From Aeoliella sp052161615 (GTDB lineage: Bacteria; Planctomycetota; Planctomycetia; Pirellulales; Lacipirellulaceae), in NCBI RefSeq assembly GCF_052161615.1, contig NZ_CP197417.1:2046001-2110000 (forward strand): a DNA stretch of 64,000 nt, in the 5' to 3' direction. Below, piece after piece: positions 33,547 through 43,120 of this stretch. Position 1 is the stretch's first letter, and each line of letters begins with the position of its first letter. Made by a program: the position numbers and the translations under genes. The notes under the pieces are model-generated. The model was not told where the DNA came from. It was given only the letters and a program-made list of their open reading frames with translations, and did no database searches.

Positions 33547-36500
33547 TTAGTCCTTGGTTTGCGGTTCGTTGTCCGTTTCCTTCTCCCAGGGTACTACGAA
33601 TTCCAGATCCTTAATCGTCTGTTGGCCGGAATCGATTTCGAGTTCGTGGAGAAGTCGAGGCTCAGGATCTTCGAAGCCATAGGGGAGCCCGCTGAAGTAG
33701 ATTTCAAAATGGCCTGAGGGGATTCGCATTACAACTCGGCCTTTAGAGTCGGATATGGCGCCTGAAACTTCTGTATGATTGCTGTCCGCTGTGATCGCCG
33801 AGAGCGAAGCTCCGACGATTGGTTCGCCTTGTGGATCGACAACGCGCACGTGGACCTCCACCGGTTTCTCCATCGTGACATTTAGCGTCATTTCCGTATC
33901 CGACGCGATCGAGAAAGGGGCAGACGGGCTGAGCACCAGTCGCTTATCTGGGTCGGTCACGCGAAGTGCTAGATTCCACTCAGGAAGTCCATGGAGTTCG
34001 TAATGGCCTTGGTCATCCGTCTCTGTGAGGAACGTCGTTCTTTGGCCAACGCGCTGGCCGGCTACGGGATGTATCTGAGCCGAGACTTTCGCGTTCGGTA
34101 GAGGCTGGCCTTCGGAAGTGCGAACGGTTCCCGTAAGCTTCCCCTGTCGATGGAACTCAAGCGTGATGTCTTCAAGTCTGCCTTCGAGCGTGTGCCACTG
34201 GGATTCGCCAAGCCCTTTCGCCGTGCCACTCAAAGACAAGGAGGCGTCGCGGAACACATCCTCGAGATGGAATGTTCCATCGCTTGCGACCTGAGTTTCG
34301 AAGATGGAAGCTATCGCCGACTCAATTCCAGCGAGACGCAGGTTTTGAGGGAACGGGGGTGTCCTCGACTCGGGGCTTGTTGCAAAGCTGTTGACGCGTA
34401 CGGTAACACCAGTCGGATTGAACCCATCGGGGACTATTACCTGACCTTTCACGGAGCGTGAGGGCAATAGGAACACGATTACGCCGTCTTCTGGATTCAC
34501 CGCTACCGGTCCTGGCCAGATTGCCGTCTGACTCAAGCCCACCAATTTCCCCGGTACGCGAGCGTAGTAGAAGCGATCGTAACGCTGGTCTTCAGTTGTT
34601 GGGTTCGAGATCGCCGCCGTCCACAGGGCCTTTCCATCGACGTCCGTCGTAAACGGTCCGAACTGCCGGTACTTGCCATTGTCGCCCCCTTCGTGCTGGA
34701 AGACGTAAACCTCGGCCCCGGCGACGGGTTTTTGGTCGGCGTCGAGGCATTGGATGGGGACGCCGCTACGTGCTTGGTCGGGCTGGGGCGCGTCGTCTTT
34801 GGGGTCAAGTTCCCCGGTCTTGTCGGTGTCCAATGGCTCGGCGCTCGGATCGTCTGCCTCGGGCGGTGACATGGGTCCAACGGCGTCTGTCGGCGTCGAT
34901 GGGATGACGCCGTCTTCTCGATCCACCGTGCTTGGCGGCGCGATCTCTTGGAGAGAGAACGCCACACCGCGGTGGAAGCCATCGCCATCAAACAAGTCTT
35001 CCATGGAGTACCGTGCCTGGATATTCGTCTCGGTAACCTGCTCGGTGGCGCGCAGTACGCCCGCAGTACCTTCTCGGGTGAGGAACAAAAAGGCATCGCC
35101 GCTGAAGTTCCTATCGTGAGGCTTCGGAATCACTCGACGCGGCATTAGCAGTTCGACGGGCTTCGCGAGCGGGTAAGGCGACTTGCCCGTGATCGACTCC
35201 TGCAACTGGCGGTGTTCTTGCTCGCTTATCTTCCACGCCTTCACGTCAATCGGCTGCAGGCAGTACAGCGGTTTGTCCTCGCCCTCGGGCGTATGACTAA
35301 CACCCACGAGATCGAAACCCTCTTCGCGCGCCCAGGCGAGTAGTTCGGGCGAGTCGAGCCCAATCTTGCCGAACTGCGGCAGGTGCGAAGGCCAACCCGA
35401 TTGGCGTCCGGTGTCGAGGTCATAGAAGCAGCGGTCGTTCGTTTCGTGGATCGACGAAATGCTTGCGCCGCTCAAGGTGTTTCTCAATCGCAGTTGCTCA
35501 CCAACTGGTAGCGTCGACGGACCCGCACCCCCCACTTCTTCCAACTCTAATTCAGGAAGGTTAGCCTTCGCGTACGCCGGGTCACTCACCAGTTGATGGC
35601 CTTCGGCGTCCCACCAAGCGGCCCACCGCTCCGCAGCAGTTTGAAGCTGGCGCCGCGCCGCATTTCGTTGAGTAGGCGCTTCACCAAGATGGACGGCGTT
35701 GAGTTCCATATCGCCGAAGTCCTTGTCGGTCAGCTTGTGCAGCGTGCCGACCACTTCGCGGAATGCCCGGCCATAGGAAAAAAGATCGCCGGCGTCGGAT
35801 CCGAGATCGTTTTGCTGAACAAACCGCAGTAGTTCGGCGTTATCTCCTTCGAGAATCAAACCGTAGTCACTTCGAGCAGGAACCAACGTTCGCGGCAGCG
35901 CGCGAATCAGCGCCGGCACGGCACGGGGGTCGTCCATCGCCCGAAGCGTGAACGCCAGCTTGCTGAGTGGATGATCGCGAGTCTCAGCGTCGAATGCCCT
36001 GAGCACCACTAGAAAGGCCGTTTCCTTGTGCTCTACCAGATACTTGATGGCGCGCACCCATACCTTGCAGGGATCCACGTTCGGCCCTTCCAGCAGAATA
36101 GTCATGGCGTCATCGACCGAATCGATGGGTGTCTCGTCAATTTTCTGCTGGTCAGCCTTTACCGAATCGCGAATGATCTGAAGATGTAGTCGCTTCAACT
36201 CAATCTCTGATTCGATAAGGTCGGGATGCCATTGGTAAAGCACTTCCGGCTCTGCTCGGCGATCCGTCACCTCTTTACCGAGTGGCGGAATAGCGGTGGC
36301 AGCCAATTCGTCGATCGCAAAATCGGTTTCCATCTTCTGCACAAGCGTCTCGGATCGGTAGAACCTGCGCGTGCCTTTCTCTCGGTCAGTTGGGTGCGAG
36401 ACTAAATGCTCGCATCGCATGGGCCACTCGACTCCGGGCACGATCTCACGATAGTCGGAGAATACCGTTAGATTTCCAGGCTCGCTTTGTGCCCACGCGG

Positions 36501-38439
36501 CGGCTTTCCAGTGGGCCGCGAGCTTTTTCTCCATCTCGGGCGATTGCTTCCGCCGCCAGTCCGAGTATTCAGCCCCATCCTGGAACGTGCGCCCCGCGAT
36601 TTCCTTCACGCCGTCGGAGTAATAGTTTGCCAGTCCCGTAAAGACATAGTTTCGCGTGAGAGCCTTGACCAATCCTTCTTCCTTGCCAATCCAAATCGTC
36701 TCCATTCGCTCGGGGCCGATGAATATCTCGCACTCTACGCCATCGATATTTTCAGTGCCGACCTGCTGGTAGTGTGTTTCCGCGGGAGCCGTGTCGTTCT
36801 CTTCGAGGACCACTTCGGGGCCGCCCCATGGCAAGCGTCCTCCCGCGGCGACCCAGTACAGTGCGCTGTATGGTGCGATGTGCTCCATGAGCTTTCCGAT
36901 CTCGCCGTATCGATAGTATCGGCGCTCGGTGGGCGCGCCCTCCCCCAGCCAGCCTGTGTCGCCGTTCCAGAAGCGCGATTGAATCCAGGGATGCTCGCCC
37001 GAAGATCGAGTAGCGTTCTCGATTAGCAGCTTCGGACCATCCCAAGCAAGGATCAAATCGGTTAATGTCGCTTCGCGCATAGCCCCATCTACATCTTGCC
37101 CCCGCGCCCGCCAGAGCAAGTCCGCTGGATCTCCGCTCACATTGCTCATGGTGGGAATGGTTCCATTCCACATACGTTGGTGGATCGTAATCTTCGGCGT
37201 CTTTTGCAAGCCGAACGTACGGCGGCGAGCTTCGGCGACGCGCTCGTTGGCGTCGATGGTAGCCACTTCCGATGTGGGTGTGTCACTCTCCCCTTCCGAT
37301 TTCGACTGCGCAAACGGCGCCCCAACAAGCACCAAGGCCATCGCGATTAGCAGAACGCCCTGCGGTCGCGACAATCTCACCGGCTCCGCCAAGGGTTCGC
37401 CGAATAGCCTTGCCACGCGGCGGCGGAGTTCTGAGGGGCCTCGGCCTGTTGCGGCGAGGGAGCTTAGTTCCGCGAGAACAGGGCTGGCGGGGCTGGCGAG
37501 TTCTACCACGTGCAACAGCGTCGCGGCGTATTCCACGTGGGCGGCGGTGTCGCCCGGGGAAAGTTGCCGGCAGGTTAGTTCGTCGCAGCAGTATTCGCGG
37601 AGCGTCGCGATGCGTCGGCTGAGGTACCACAGCGCGGGGTTGAAGAACAACACGACTTCGGCCAGTCGCTGGACGAGGTTCACCCATTGGTCGTGCCGGC
37701 GGACGTGTGCCAGTTCGTGCAGCAGGATCATTTCGAGCTCGTTTGCCGAGAGCCCCGTCAGCGCCGATGCGGGGAGCAAGATGGTTGGTTTCACGACGCC
37801 AACCACCGTGGGGACCAGCACGTCGCGGGACGTTGCGAGCACGCATCCCAGGCTGACGCCCAGTTCGCGGGCTAGGCGGGCGAAGGTGCTCGCAAGCGGG
37901 CCGGGCTCGATATGCGTAGCGCGGCGACGGATGCGTTCGGTGCGGCGAATGGCAAGCATCAAACGCAACAGCATTACGAGAACGCCGAGCACGTAACACG
38001 CCGCGACCCACATCGCCGCGAAGGGCCACCAATTGCTCGCCGGGTCTGCATCGCCGTATTCACTCGCAGGCGCGACGGTGGGAATCACTTCGGACGCAGG
38101 TTCGGTGGGACTTTGCGTTGCCGGGGGAAGATCGAACTCGGCCGAGACTACCGCGGAGGGTGGCGGCGTAAATTGGGTGAGTGACTCTGCGCGAGCAACG
38201 GGGGCGATGGCCACCTGGCGAGTTGTTTGCACCCAATAGAACGTCATCGGAAGCAGCGCGAGTGTCAGCAACAGCATGCCGGCGTGCAGCGTGTAGTTGC
38301 GTTCGATGGGGATCTTGCGCCAGATGCGTTCGACGCACCACAGAACTCCAACCGCCAAGCCGACCTGCCACAGGGAGTGGAGCAGCGTGAGCGACAGCGC
38401 GGTAGTCGTTTCCGGGCCGATCCAGTTGAGCGGATTCAT
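33547..38439 (-). CDS. BlaR1/MecR1-type M56 peptidase with very large sensor region
   Basis: 1630 residues, far larger than BlaR1 (about 600). Residues 1-300 are the M56 domain: membrane helices, HELAH (241-245) and the downstream EYCCDE (282-287) metal ligand. A further helix lies near 366-383. Residues about 400-760 are a LolA-like beta region, then helical HEAT-like repeats (about 800-930), and residues about 1200-1620 hold three or four carboxypeptidase-regulatory-like Ig folds (KLTGTVRTSEGQPLPNAKV, VHVRVVDPQGEPIVGASL). It overlaps the BlaI-type repressor gene by 4 bases (ATGA). By analogy it senses an envelope signal and triggers loss of the repressor; the signal is unknown and need not be a beta-lactam. 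Confidence 0.9.
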   Translation of the reverse strand: MNPLNWIGPETTTALSLTLLHSLWQVGLAVGVLWCVERIWRKIPIERNYTLHAGMLLLTLALLPMTFYWVQTTRQVAIAPVARAESLTQFTPPPSAVVSAEFDLPPATQSPTEPASEVIPTVAPASEYGDADPASNWWPFAAMWVAACYVLGVLVMLLRLMLAIRRTERIRRRATHIEPGPLASTFARLARELGVSLGCVLATSRDVLVPTVVGVVKPTILLPASALTGLSANELEMILLHELAHVRRHDQWVNLVQRLAEVVLFFNPALWYLSRRIATLREYCCDELTCRQLSPGDTAAHVEYAATLLHVVELASPASPVLAELSSLAATGRGPSELRRRVARLFGEPLAEPVRLSRPQGVLLIAMALVLVGAPFAQSKSEGESDTPTSEVATIDANERVAEARRRTFGLQKTPKITIHQRMWNGTIPTMSNVSGDPADLLWRARGQDVDGAMREATLTDLILAWDGPKLLIENATRSSGEHPWIQSRFWNGDTGWLGEGAPTERRYYRYGEIGKLMEHIAPYSALYWVAAGGRLPWGGPEVVLEENDTAPAETHYQQVGTENIDGVECEIFIGPERMETIWIGKEEGLVKALTRNYVFTGLANYYSDGVKEIAGRTFQDGAEYSDWRRKQSPEMEKKLAAHWKAAAWAQSEPGNLTVFSDYREIVPGVEWPMRCEHLVSHPTDREKGTRRFYRSETLVQKMETDFAIDELAATAIPPLGKEVTDRRAEPEVLYQWHPDLIESEIELKRLHLQIIRDSVKADQQKIDETPIDSVDDAMTILLEGPNVDPCKVWVRAIKYLVEHKETAFLVVLRAFDAETRDHPLSKLAFTLRAMDDPRAVPALIRALPRTLVPARSDYGLILEGDNAELLRFVQQNDLGSDAGDLFSYGRAFREVVGTLHKLTDKDFGDMELNAVHLGEAPTQRNAARRQLQTAAERWAAWWDAEGHQLVSDPAYAKANLPELELEEVGGAGPSTLPVGEQLRLRNTLSGASISSIHETNDRCFYDLDTGRQSGWPSHLPQFGKIGLDSPELLAWAREEGFDLVGVSHTPEGEDKPLYCLQPIDVKAWKISEQEHRQLQESITGKSPYPLAKPVELLMPRRVIPKPHDRNFSGDAFLFLTREGTAGVLRATEQVTETNIQARYSMEDLFDGDGFHRGVAFSLQEIAPPSTVDREDGVIPSTPTDAVGPMSPPEADDPSAEPLDTDKTGELDPKDDAPQPDQARSGVPIQCLDADQKPVAGAEVYVFQHEGGDNGKYRQFGPFTTDVDGKALWTAAISNPTTEDQRYDRFYYARVPGKLVGLSQTAIWPGPVAVNPEDGVIVFLLPSRSVKGQVIVPDGFNPTGVTVRVNSFATSPESRTPPFPQNLRLAGIESAIASIFETQVASDGTFHLEDVFRDASLSLSGTAKGLGESQWHTLEGRLEDITLEFHRQGKLTGTVRTSEGQPLPNAKVSAQIHPVAGQRVGQRTTFLTETDDQGHYELHGLPEWNLALRVTDPDKRLVLSPSAPFSIASDTEMTLNVTMEKPVEVHVRVVDPQGEPIVGASLSAITADSNHTEVSGAISDSKGRVVMRIPSGHFEIYFSGLPYGFEDPEPRLLHELEIDSGQQTIKDLEFVVPWEKETDNEPQTKD

Positions 38440-38834
38440 GGCTTCTGCTCCTTCGCTTTGCGATTGATGAGTCGACGCAGTTCGGCAAGCTCCTCGGCGT
38501 CGAGATCGGACGTTTCGAGTAAGTTAAGCATCAGAGCGGTCGGCGAGCCATCGAACACCCGCGACACCAAGTCCCCGGCCATCTTGCCAGTCACCTGCTG
38601 TTTTTCGACCTTGGGGGAAAAGAGAAACGCCTTGCCGTCCTTCACACGCCGCAGGAAACCCTTGCGGTGCATGATGTTGAGCATCGTGATCACGCTCGAA
38701 TGCGCGAGCGTTCGTCCGGCCTCCGATTCGAGCTTGGTCCGCACGTCCCGGACCGGCAACGGCGACTCGGCCCACAAGACCTTGAGAATCTCGAGCTCCA
38801 GCTCGGTAGGATACTCCGACTCGGCACGGGCCAT
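38436..38834 (-). CDS. BlaI/MecI/CopY-family transcriptional repressor
   Basis: 132 residues from ATG 38834, preceded by GGAGGGCG. The winged helix is clear (PTELELEILKVLWAESPLPVRDV, LAHSSVITMLNIMHRKGFLRR), followed by the dimerisation helices (VTGKMAGDLVSRVFDGSPTALMLNLLE). The partner M56 gene begins inside its stop codon, the standard repressor/protease pairing. It probably represses its own operon through a site overlapping the promoter at 38909-38937; other targets in the genome are likely in this phylum. Confidence 0.93.
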   Translation of the reverse strand: MARAESEYPTELELEILKVLWAESPLPVRDVRTKLESEAGRTLAHSSVITMLNIMHRKGFLRRVKDGKAFLFSPKVEKQQVTGKMAGDLVSRVFDGSPTALMLNLLETSDLDAEELAELRRLINRKAKEQKP

Positions 38835-38908
38835 ATCGCCCTCCTTGAAAAGGTGGACCCAACGAGCCAATGTGCTCGCCGGGCCTCGATCGTCGAATTC
38901 TTTAGACG

Positions 38909-38937
38909 ATCATATCGCGGCGAAAATGCCGTGTCAA
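38909..38937 (-). promoter_or_regulatory. near-consensus sigma70 promoter of the BlaI/M56 operon, with overlapping palindrome
   Basis: On the minus strand TTGACA (plus 38932-38937) and TATGAT (plus 38909-38914) are spaced by exactly 17 bases, about 75 bases before the repressor start. The -35 box sits inside GTGTTGACAC, a 4+4 palindrome (plus 38931-38940) that could be the repressor operator. The promoter is strong by inspection; the operator assignment is inference. Confidence 0.75.
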
Positions 38938-39075
38938 CACAAAGTTTTAATTTCTTCGATGATGGGGCGGCCAGGAGTTTCAGCGCGGAGATTCACGCGG
39001 CCAGCAAGCCGGGACGTTCTCGACCCCGGATGACTAGATGAGAGAGCGTAAGGTTGAATGAAAAGGGAGCTTCGC

Positions 39076-39990
39076 TTACTTTCCAAACTCAAGCGGCGTT
39101 AGGAGTTCGTGCAATGCCGCGACTGCATCGTCGTCGAGGAGGCGGACATTCTGCTCGTGCTCGCCTTTGTACGAGTGAGCAAGTTCAAGACGTAGTGCTG
39201 AGACTACTCGATCAGAAAAGAGTGCATCGTACGTCCGGGCAGCACTGGTGCAGCGGACCTGGTGATACTCGTTCTCGGTGTCACCGCTGGTGAGCGCGCG
39301 GCTCGTAAGCAGGTAGAGGTTTTCCGCGTCCGCTTCGCTCACACCGTCTTCGTCAAGCAGCGACACGTCGAACACCAAGTCGAGTCGCGGGGACTGACCT
39401 TTCTGTGGCGTCACTCGATAGAGCTTCCAGAGATCACCGTTGGTGATCAGGGCCCAGGGAGCTGTAAGCGTCGCGGCATACATTCCGCCTTGGTCCCGAA
39501 CGTGGTGATTAAGTCTCGACCGAATGTTCTTGCACTCGATGACCATCAACACTTCGTTGCCATCCATGACCGCAATGTCAATTCGGCCTCCCATCACGCG
39601 TAGTTCCGTGTTGAGCTGTTCGTCGGCATAGCCCAAGGCGGTTCGCAGGACATCCATGCACCACACGCGAATCTGCTCTTCCGAGCTCTTGGGATCCTCG
39701 GAGATGGCAGCCAGCCTACTATGAAGCGTACGGAATCCGTCGAGTGCGGCGGCGATGTGCTCTTGCCGAATCTGATCCTTGGAGCGGCGCTTGCGAGGCT
39801 TTTCTGACTCTTCTGCCTGCGCCTGGACGGCGACTTCGTCGCTGGTGGAGGCGGGCTCGAGTTGAAGGACGAATCGTGTATGGCATTTGGGGCAGCGAAC
39901 GGCCTTGCCAATCAGCGAAGCGTGCTTCTCCAGCACTTGAATACGCGAGTTGCACTCGTCGCATACCGCAATTCCGAGCAGCTTGTTCAC
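39076..39990 (-). CDS. zinc-ribbon protein with PD-(D/E)xK nuclease-like (HSDR_N) domain
   Basis: 304 residues from GTG 39990. Residues 10-36 form a four-Cys ribbon (CDEC, CPKC; C10, C13, C33, C36) of the MJ0042 type. After a charged linker, residues about 75-230 look like the N-terminal nuclease domain of type I restriction R subunits: GGRIDIAVMDG (Asp138) and MVIECKNIRS (Glu152, Lys154), the D-x13-ExK arrangement of PD-(D/E)xK enzymes, then QGGMYAATLTAPWALITNGDLWKLYRV. No helicase, methylase or specificity gene is nearby. The active-site residues are intact, so a DNA- or RNA-processing or defence role is possible. Confidence 0.82.
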   Translation of the reverse strand: MNKLLGIAVCDECNSRIQVLEKHASLIGKAVRCPKCHTRFVLQLEPASTSDEVAVQAQAEESEKPRKRRSKDQIRQEHIAAALDGFRTLHSRLAAISEDPKSSEEQIRVWCMDVLRTALGYADEQLNTELRVMGGRIDIAVMDGNEVLMVIECKNIRSRLNHHVRDQGGMYAATLTAPWALITNGDLWKLYRVTPQKGQSPRLDLVFDVSLLDEDGVSEADAENLYLLTSRALTSGDTENEYHQVRCTSAARTYDALFSDRVVSALRLELAHSYKGEHEQNVRLLDDDAVAALHELLTPLEFGK

Positions 39991-40202
39991 GGCCTGTCAT
40001 CCCCCGAAATGGTTAGAGTGATTGCACCACGCACGAGCTCTTTCGGCTCGTGCGTCAATCTACCACGGTCCGGCGGTGGTGTGCACCCACAATACCCCCC
40101 TGCCCTGTCATGGATCTTTGGGAAGCGATGCAGAACGTTTCGAGATAGGGAGAATCCGCTACGTGGCCACGCTAGCGGAATGAATTCCGTTGTACGACGA
40201 TT

Positions 40203-41588
40203 CTACGAATGAATCGCGCCCGTGGTGACGGCCATCGCCGCTTCTTTCACCACTTCGGGCAGCGTGGGGTGGGCGTGGCAGGTGCGGGCGAGGTCTTCGC
40301 TGCTGGCGCCGAAGGTCATTGCTGCGGTGGCTTCGGCGATCAGGTCGCCGGCGCGAGGGCCGATGATGTGCACGCCGAGGATGCGGTCGGTCTTGGCATC
40401 AGCGAGCACTTTGACGAAACCATCGGTCTGGCCTAGGGCTTTCGCGCGGCCGTTGGCGAGGAAGGGGAACTTGCCCTTCTTGTAGTCGATGCCGGCTTCT
40501 TTGAGTTGCTCTTCGGTCCTGCCGACCGACGCAATTTCGGGATGCGTGTAGGCAACGCTGGGGATCGCGTTGTAGTCGATGTGCCCGTAGCCGGTGGCAA
40601 TGGCTTCGACGCACGCGATGCCTTCCTCTTCGGCTTTGTGCGCAAGCATGGGACCTTCGATCACGTCGCCGACGGCGTAAACGCCATTGGCCGAAGTCTT
40701 GAAGTGGTCGCCAACTGGGATGCGGCCTCGCTTGTCGAGTTCGATGCCAATGGACTCAAGGCCCAGGCCGTCGGTCATCGGGACGCGGCCCGTGCAGAGT
40801 AGCACCTGGCTGCATTCGATGGGGTCGCGGCCATCGATGGTCACGCGGGCGTGCTTCTTCTTGCTTTCGGCACCGGTGACGCGACAGCCAAGATGGAACT
40901 CGATGCCTTGCTTCTTGAAGATCTTCAGCGCGGCGTCGGCCACTTCGGCGTCGGTGCCGGGCAGAATGCGATCGAGGTACTCGAGCACCGTGACTTGCGA
41001 GCCAAGTCGGCGCCAGACAGAGCCAAGCTCCAGGCCAATAACGCCACCACCGATGACCACCAGGTGCTCCGGAGGCTTCGAATAGCAGAGGGCTTCGGTG
41101 CTGGTGCCGATTCGCTCGCCATCGGGCTCGACGCCAGGGAGACGGGCAACCTTGCTGCCGGTCGCGATCAGAATGTGTTTGGCGGTGACGGTTTGCTCGC
41201 CCTCGCTCGAAGACACGACCACCTTGCCGGGGCCAGCGAGCCGGCCGCGACCCTGGTAGTGGGTGATCTTGTTCTTCTTGAACAGCCCGGCGATGCCCTT
41301 GGTGAGCGAATCGACCACCGTGTCTTTGCGCGCCATCATCGCATCGAGGTCGAGCGACATTTGGTCGATCTTGATACCGTGCCGTTCGAAGCCGTGCTGG
41401 GCTTCGTGGTAAAGCTCGCTCGACTCGAGGAGGGCCTTGCTCGGAATGCACCCAACGCGAAGGCAGGTGCCGCCGAGCCGCGACTCTTTTTCGATGCACG
41501 CGACGTTCATGCCAAGCTGCGCGGCACGAATCGCCGCGACGTAACCACCAGGGCCGGCACCGATAACAAGAAGGTCGTGAGAGTTCAT
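40203..41588 (-). CDS. lpdA: dihydrolipoyl dehydrogenase (E3)
   Basis: 461 residues. FAD-binding LLVIGAGPGGYVAAIRAAQLG; redox disulphide GGTCLRVGC (Cys42, Cys47); NAD fold VVIGGGVIGLELGSVWRRLG; C-terminal CHAHPTLPEV with the catalytic His. It reoxidises the lipoyl groups of the E2 subunit with NAD+. Third gene of the sucA-sucB-lpdA operon, so mainly serves 2-oxoglutarate dehydrogenase, though E3 may be shared with other complexes. The 133-base gap to sucB contains a tandem inverted repeat. Confidence 0.97.
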   Translation of the reverse strand: MNSHDLLVIGAGPGGYVAAIRAAQLGMNVACIEKESRLGGTCLRVGCIPSKALLESSELYHEAQHGFERHGIKIDQMSLDLDAMMARKDTVVDSLTKGIAGLFKKNKITHYQGRGRLAGPGKVVVSSSEGEQTVTAKHILIATGSKVARLPGVEPDGERIGTSTEALCYSKPPEHLVVIGGGVIGLELGSVWRRLGSQVTVLEYLDRILPGTDAEVADAALKIFKKQGIEFHLGCRVTGAESKKKHARVTIDGRDPIECSQVLLCTGRVPMTDGLGLESIGIELDKRGRIPVGDHFKTSANGVYAVGDVIEGPMLAHKAEEEGIACVEAIATGYGHIDYNAIPSVAYTHPEIASVGRTEEQLKEAGIDYKKGKFPFLANGRAKALGQTDGFVKVLADAKTDRILGVHIIGPRAGDLIAEATAAMTFGASSEDLARTCHAHPTLPEVVKEAAMAVTTGAIHS

Positions 41589-41606
41589 AGCGGCTTGGTG
41601 GTTTTG

Positions 41607-41669
41607 TTAGTAGGTGATTTGGTGAGTAGGTGTCGCAGAGTACCTACTCACCTACTCACTTACTCACCA
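41607..41669. repeat. octamer tandem inverted repeat, copy 2 (sucB-lpdA gap)
   Basis: Left arm TTAGTAGG TGATTTGG TGAGTAGG (from about 41608), right arm CCTACTCA CCTACTCA CTTACTCA CC (41643-41668). TTGGTGAGTAGGT and ACCTACTCACC give a near-perfect hairpin across a short spacer. It lies between the stop of sucB and the start of lpdA on the operon transcript. Confidence 0.8.
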
Positions 41670-41721
41670 AGATGCTTGTTGATTCTAAGCCCTTTGAGAG
41701 AGCATTCCGTTCGATCGGATG

Positions 41722-43107
41722 CTAAATCTCAATCAGAATCCGAGCGGGCTCTTCGATGGCTTCCTTGATCTCGCGGAGGAACGTCACCGCCTCGCGGCCA
41801 TCGACGATGCGGTGGTCGTAAGTCAGGGCGAGGTACATCATCGGGCGGATGACGACTTGGCCATTCATGGCGACGGGACGATCCTGGATGGCGTGCATGC
41901 CCAGCACGCCGCTTTGGGGTGGGTTCACAATGGGAGTCGAGAGCAGCGATCCGTAGACACCGCCATTGCTGATGGTGAAGGTTCCGCCCATCATCTCGTC
42001 GATGCCGAGCTTGCCCGCGCGAGCGCGAGTGCCGTAGTCGTTGATGGTGTTTTCGATCTCGGCAAAGCCCAGGCGGTCGGCGTTACGGAGGATCGGCACC
42101 ACGAGACCACGCTCGGTGCCGATGGCAATGCCGATGTCGTAGAAGTTGTGGTAGACCATCTCGTCGCCGTCGATGCTGGCGTTGAGTTCGGGGCAGTTCT
42201 TGAGGGCCTCGACCACGGCTTTGACGAAGAAGGCCATGAAGCCGAGCTTCACGCCATGCTTCTTCTGGAACGCTTCGCCATGCTCTTTGCGGAGGTCTTT
42301 GACGGCGGTGAGGTCGGCTTCGTTGAACGTGGTGAGCAGCGCGGCGTTACGCTGGGCTTCGACCAGACGCGACGCAATGCGACGACGCATGGGCGACATG
42401 GGCTTGCGTTCTTCGCGGGGGGCGCTACCCGTTGCAGCTGCGGGGGCACCGGTGATGCTCGCCGGCAGCGGTGGCATCCGCGGCGGTTCGGGCTGCCGAG
42501 GGGGCTGCACGGGGGGCGGGGTGTGACGCAGAACGTCTTCCTTCAGCAATCGGCCGCCCGGGCCCGTGGCCTGGACTTCGGTCGCGTGGAGGCCGCGCTC
42601 GCCAAGCACGCGGGCGGCGGCAGGCATCACGCGAGGCGCGGTTTCGACCAGATCGGGGTCCTCGCCCAGCGGACGATCGCGATGGCTCAGATGGTCGGAT
42701 GAGTACTCGCGCTGCGGCGGAGCGGCCTGCTCATAGGCAGGAGCAGCCGCACGGGGGGCAGCGGGCTCTTCGCGGCGTGCGGGGGCGGGCTCGGGGGCTC
42801 GCTCGACGGGCGCGGGAGCCGCCGGGGAACTCGTCGTGCCGGGCGTTCCGTTGGGGTCGATGTAGCCAATCACCTCGCCCACTTGAGCGGTTGCGCCGGC
42901 TGCTTTGACGATCTTGGCGAGCACGCCGGTGATCGGCGACGGAGCTTCGAACGTGGCCTTCTCCGATTCGAGTTCGACGAGTTCCTCGTCGCGCTGGACG
43001 GCGTCGCCTTCGCGCTTGTGCCACTGGCCGATAACGACCTCACTGATCGACTCGCCGACTTCGGGTACGCGAAGTTCTTCCAATTCGACGCCCGCTACGT
43101 TTGCCAT
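41722..43107 (-). CDS. sucB: 2-oxoglutarate dehydrogenase E2, dihydrolipoyl succinyltransferase
   Basis: 461 residues. One lipoyl domain with Lys50 in ELESEKATFEAP, an Ala/Pro-rich linker (residues about 80-130), the peripheral subunit-binding domain (MPAARVLGERGLHATEVQATGPGGRLLKEDVL), a second Pro-rich linker and the acyltransferase core (MSPMRRRIASRLVEAQRNAALLTTFNEADLT to YDHRIVDGREAVTFL with the catalytic His and Asp). Glu-Ser-Glu before the lipoyl Lys and the operon with sucA support succinyl rather than acetyl transfer. Confidence 0.95.
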   Translation of the reverse strand: MANVAGVELEELRVPEVGESISEVVIGQWHKREGDAVQRDEELVELESEKATFEAPSPITGVLAKIVKAAGATAQVGEVIGYIDPNGTPGTTSSPAAPAPVERAPEPAPARREEPAAPRAAAPAYEQAAPPQREYSSDHLSHRDRPLGEDPDLVETAPRVMPAAARVLGERGLHATEVQATGPGGRLLKEDVLRHTPPPVQPPRQPEPPRMPPLPASITGAPAAATGSAPREERKPMSPMRRRIASRLVEAQRNAALLTTFNEADLTAVKDLRKEHGEAFQKKHGVKLGFMAFFVKAVVEALKNCPELNASIDGDEMVYHNFYDIGIAIGTERGLVVPILRNADRLGFAEIENTINDYGTRARAGKLGIDEMMGGTFTISNGGVYGSLLSTPIVNPPQSGVLGMHAIQDRPVAMNGQVVIRPMMYLALTYDHRIVDGREAVTFLREIKEAIEEPARILIEI

Positions 43108-43120
43108 GATTTGTAAATTA

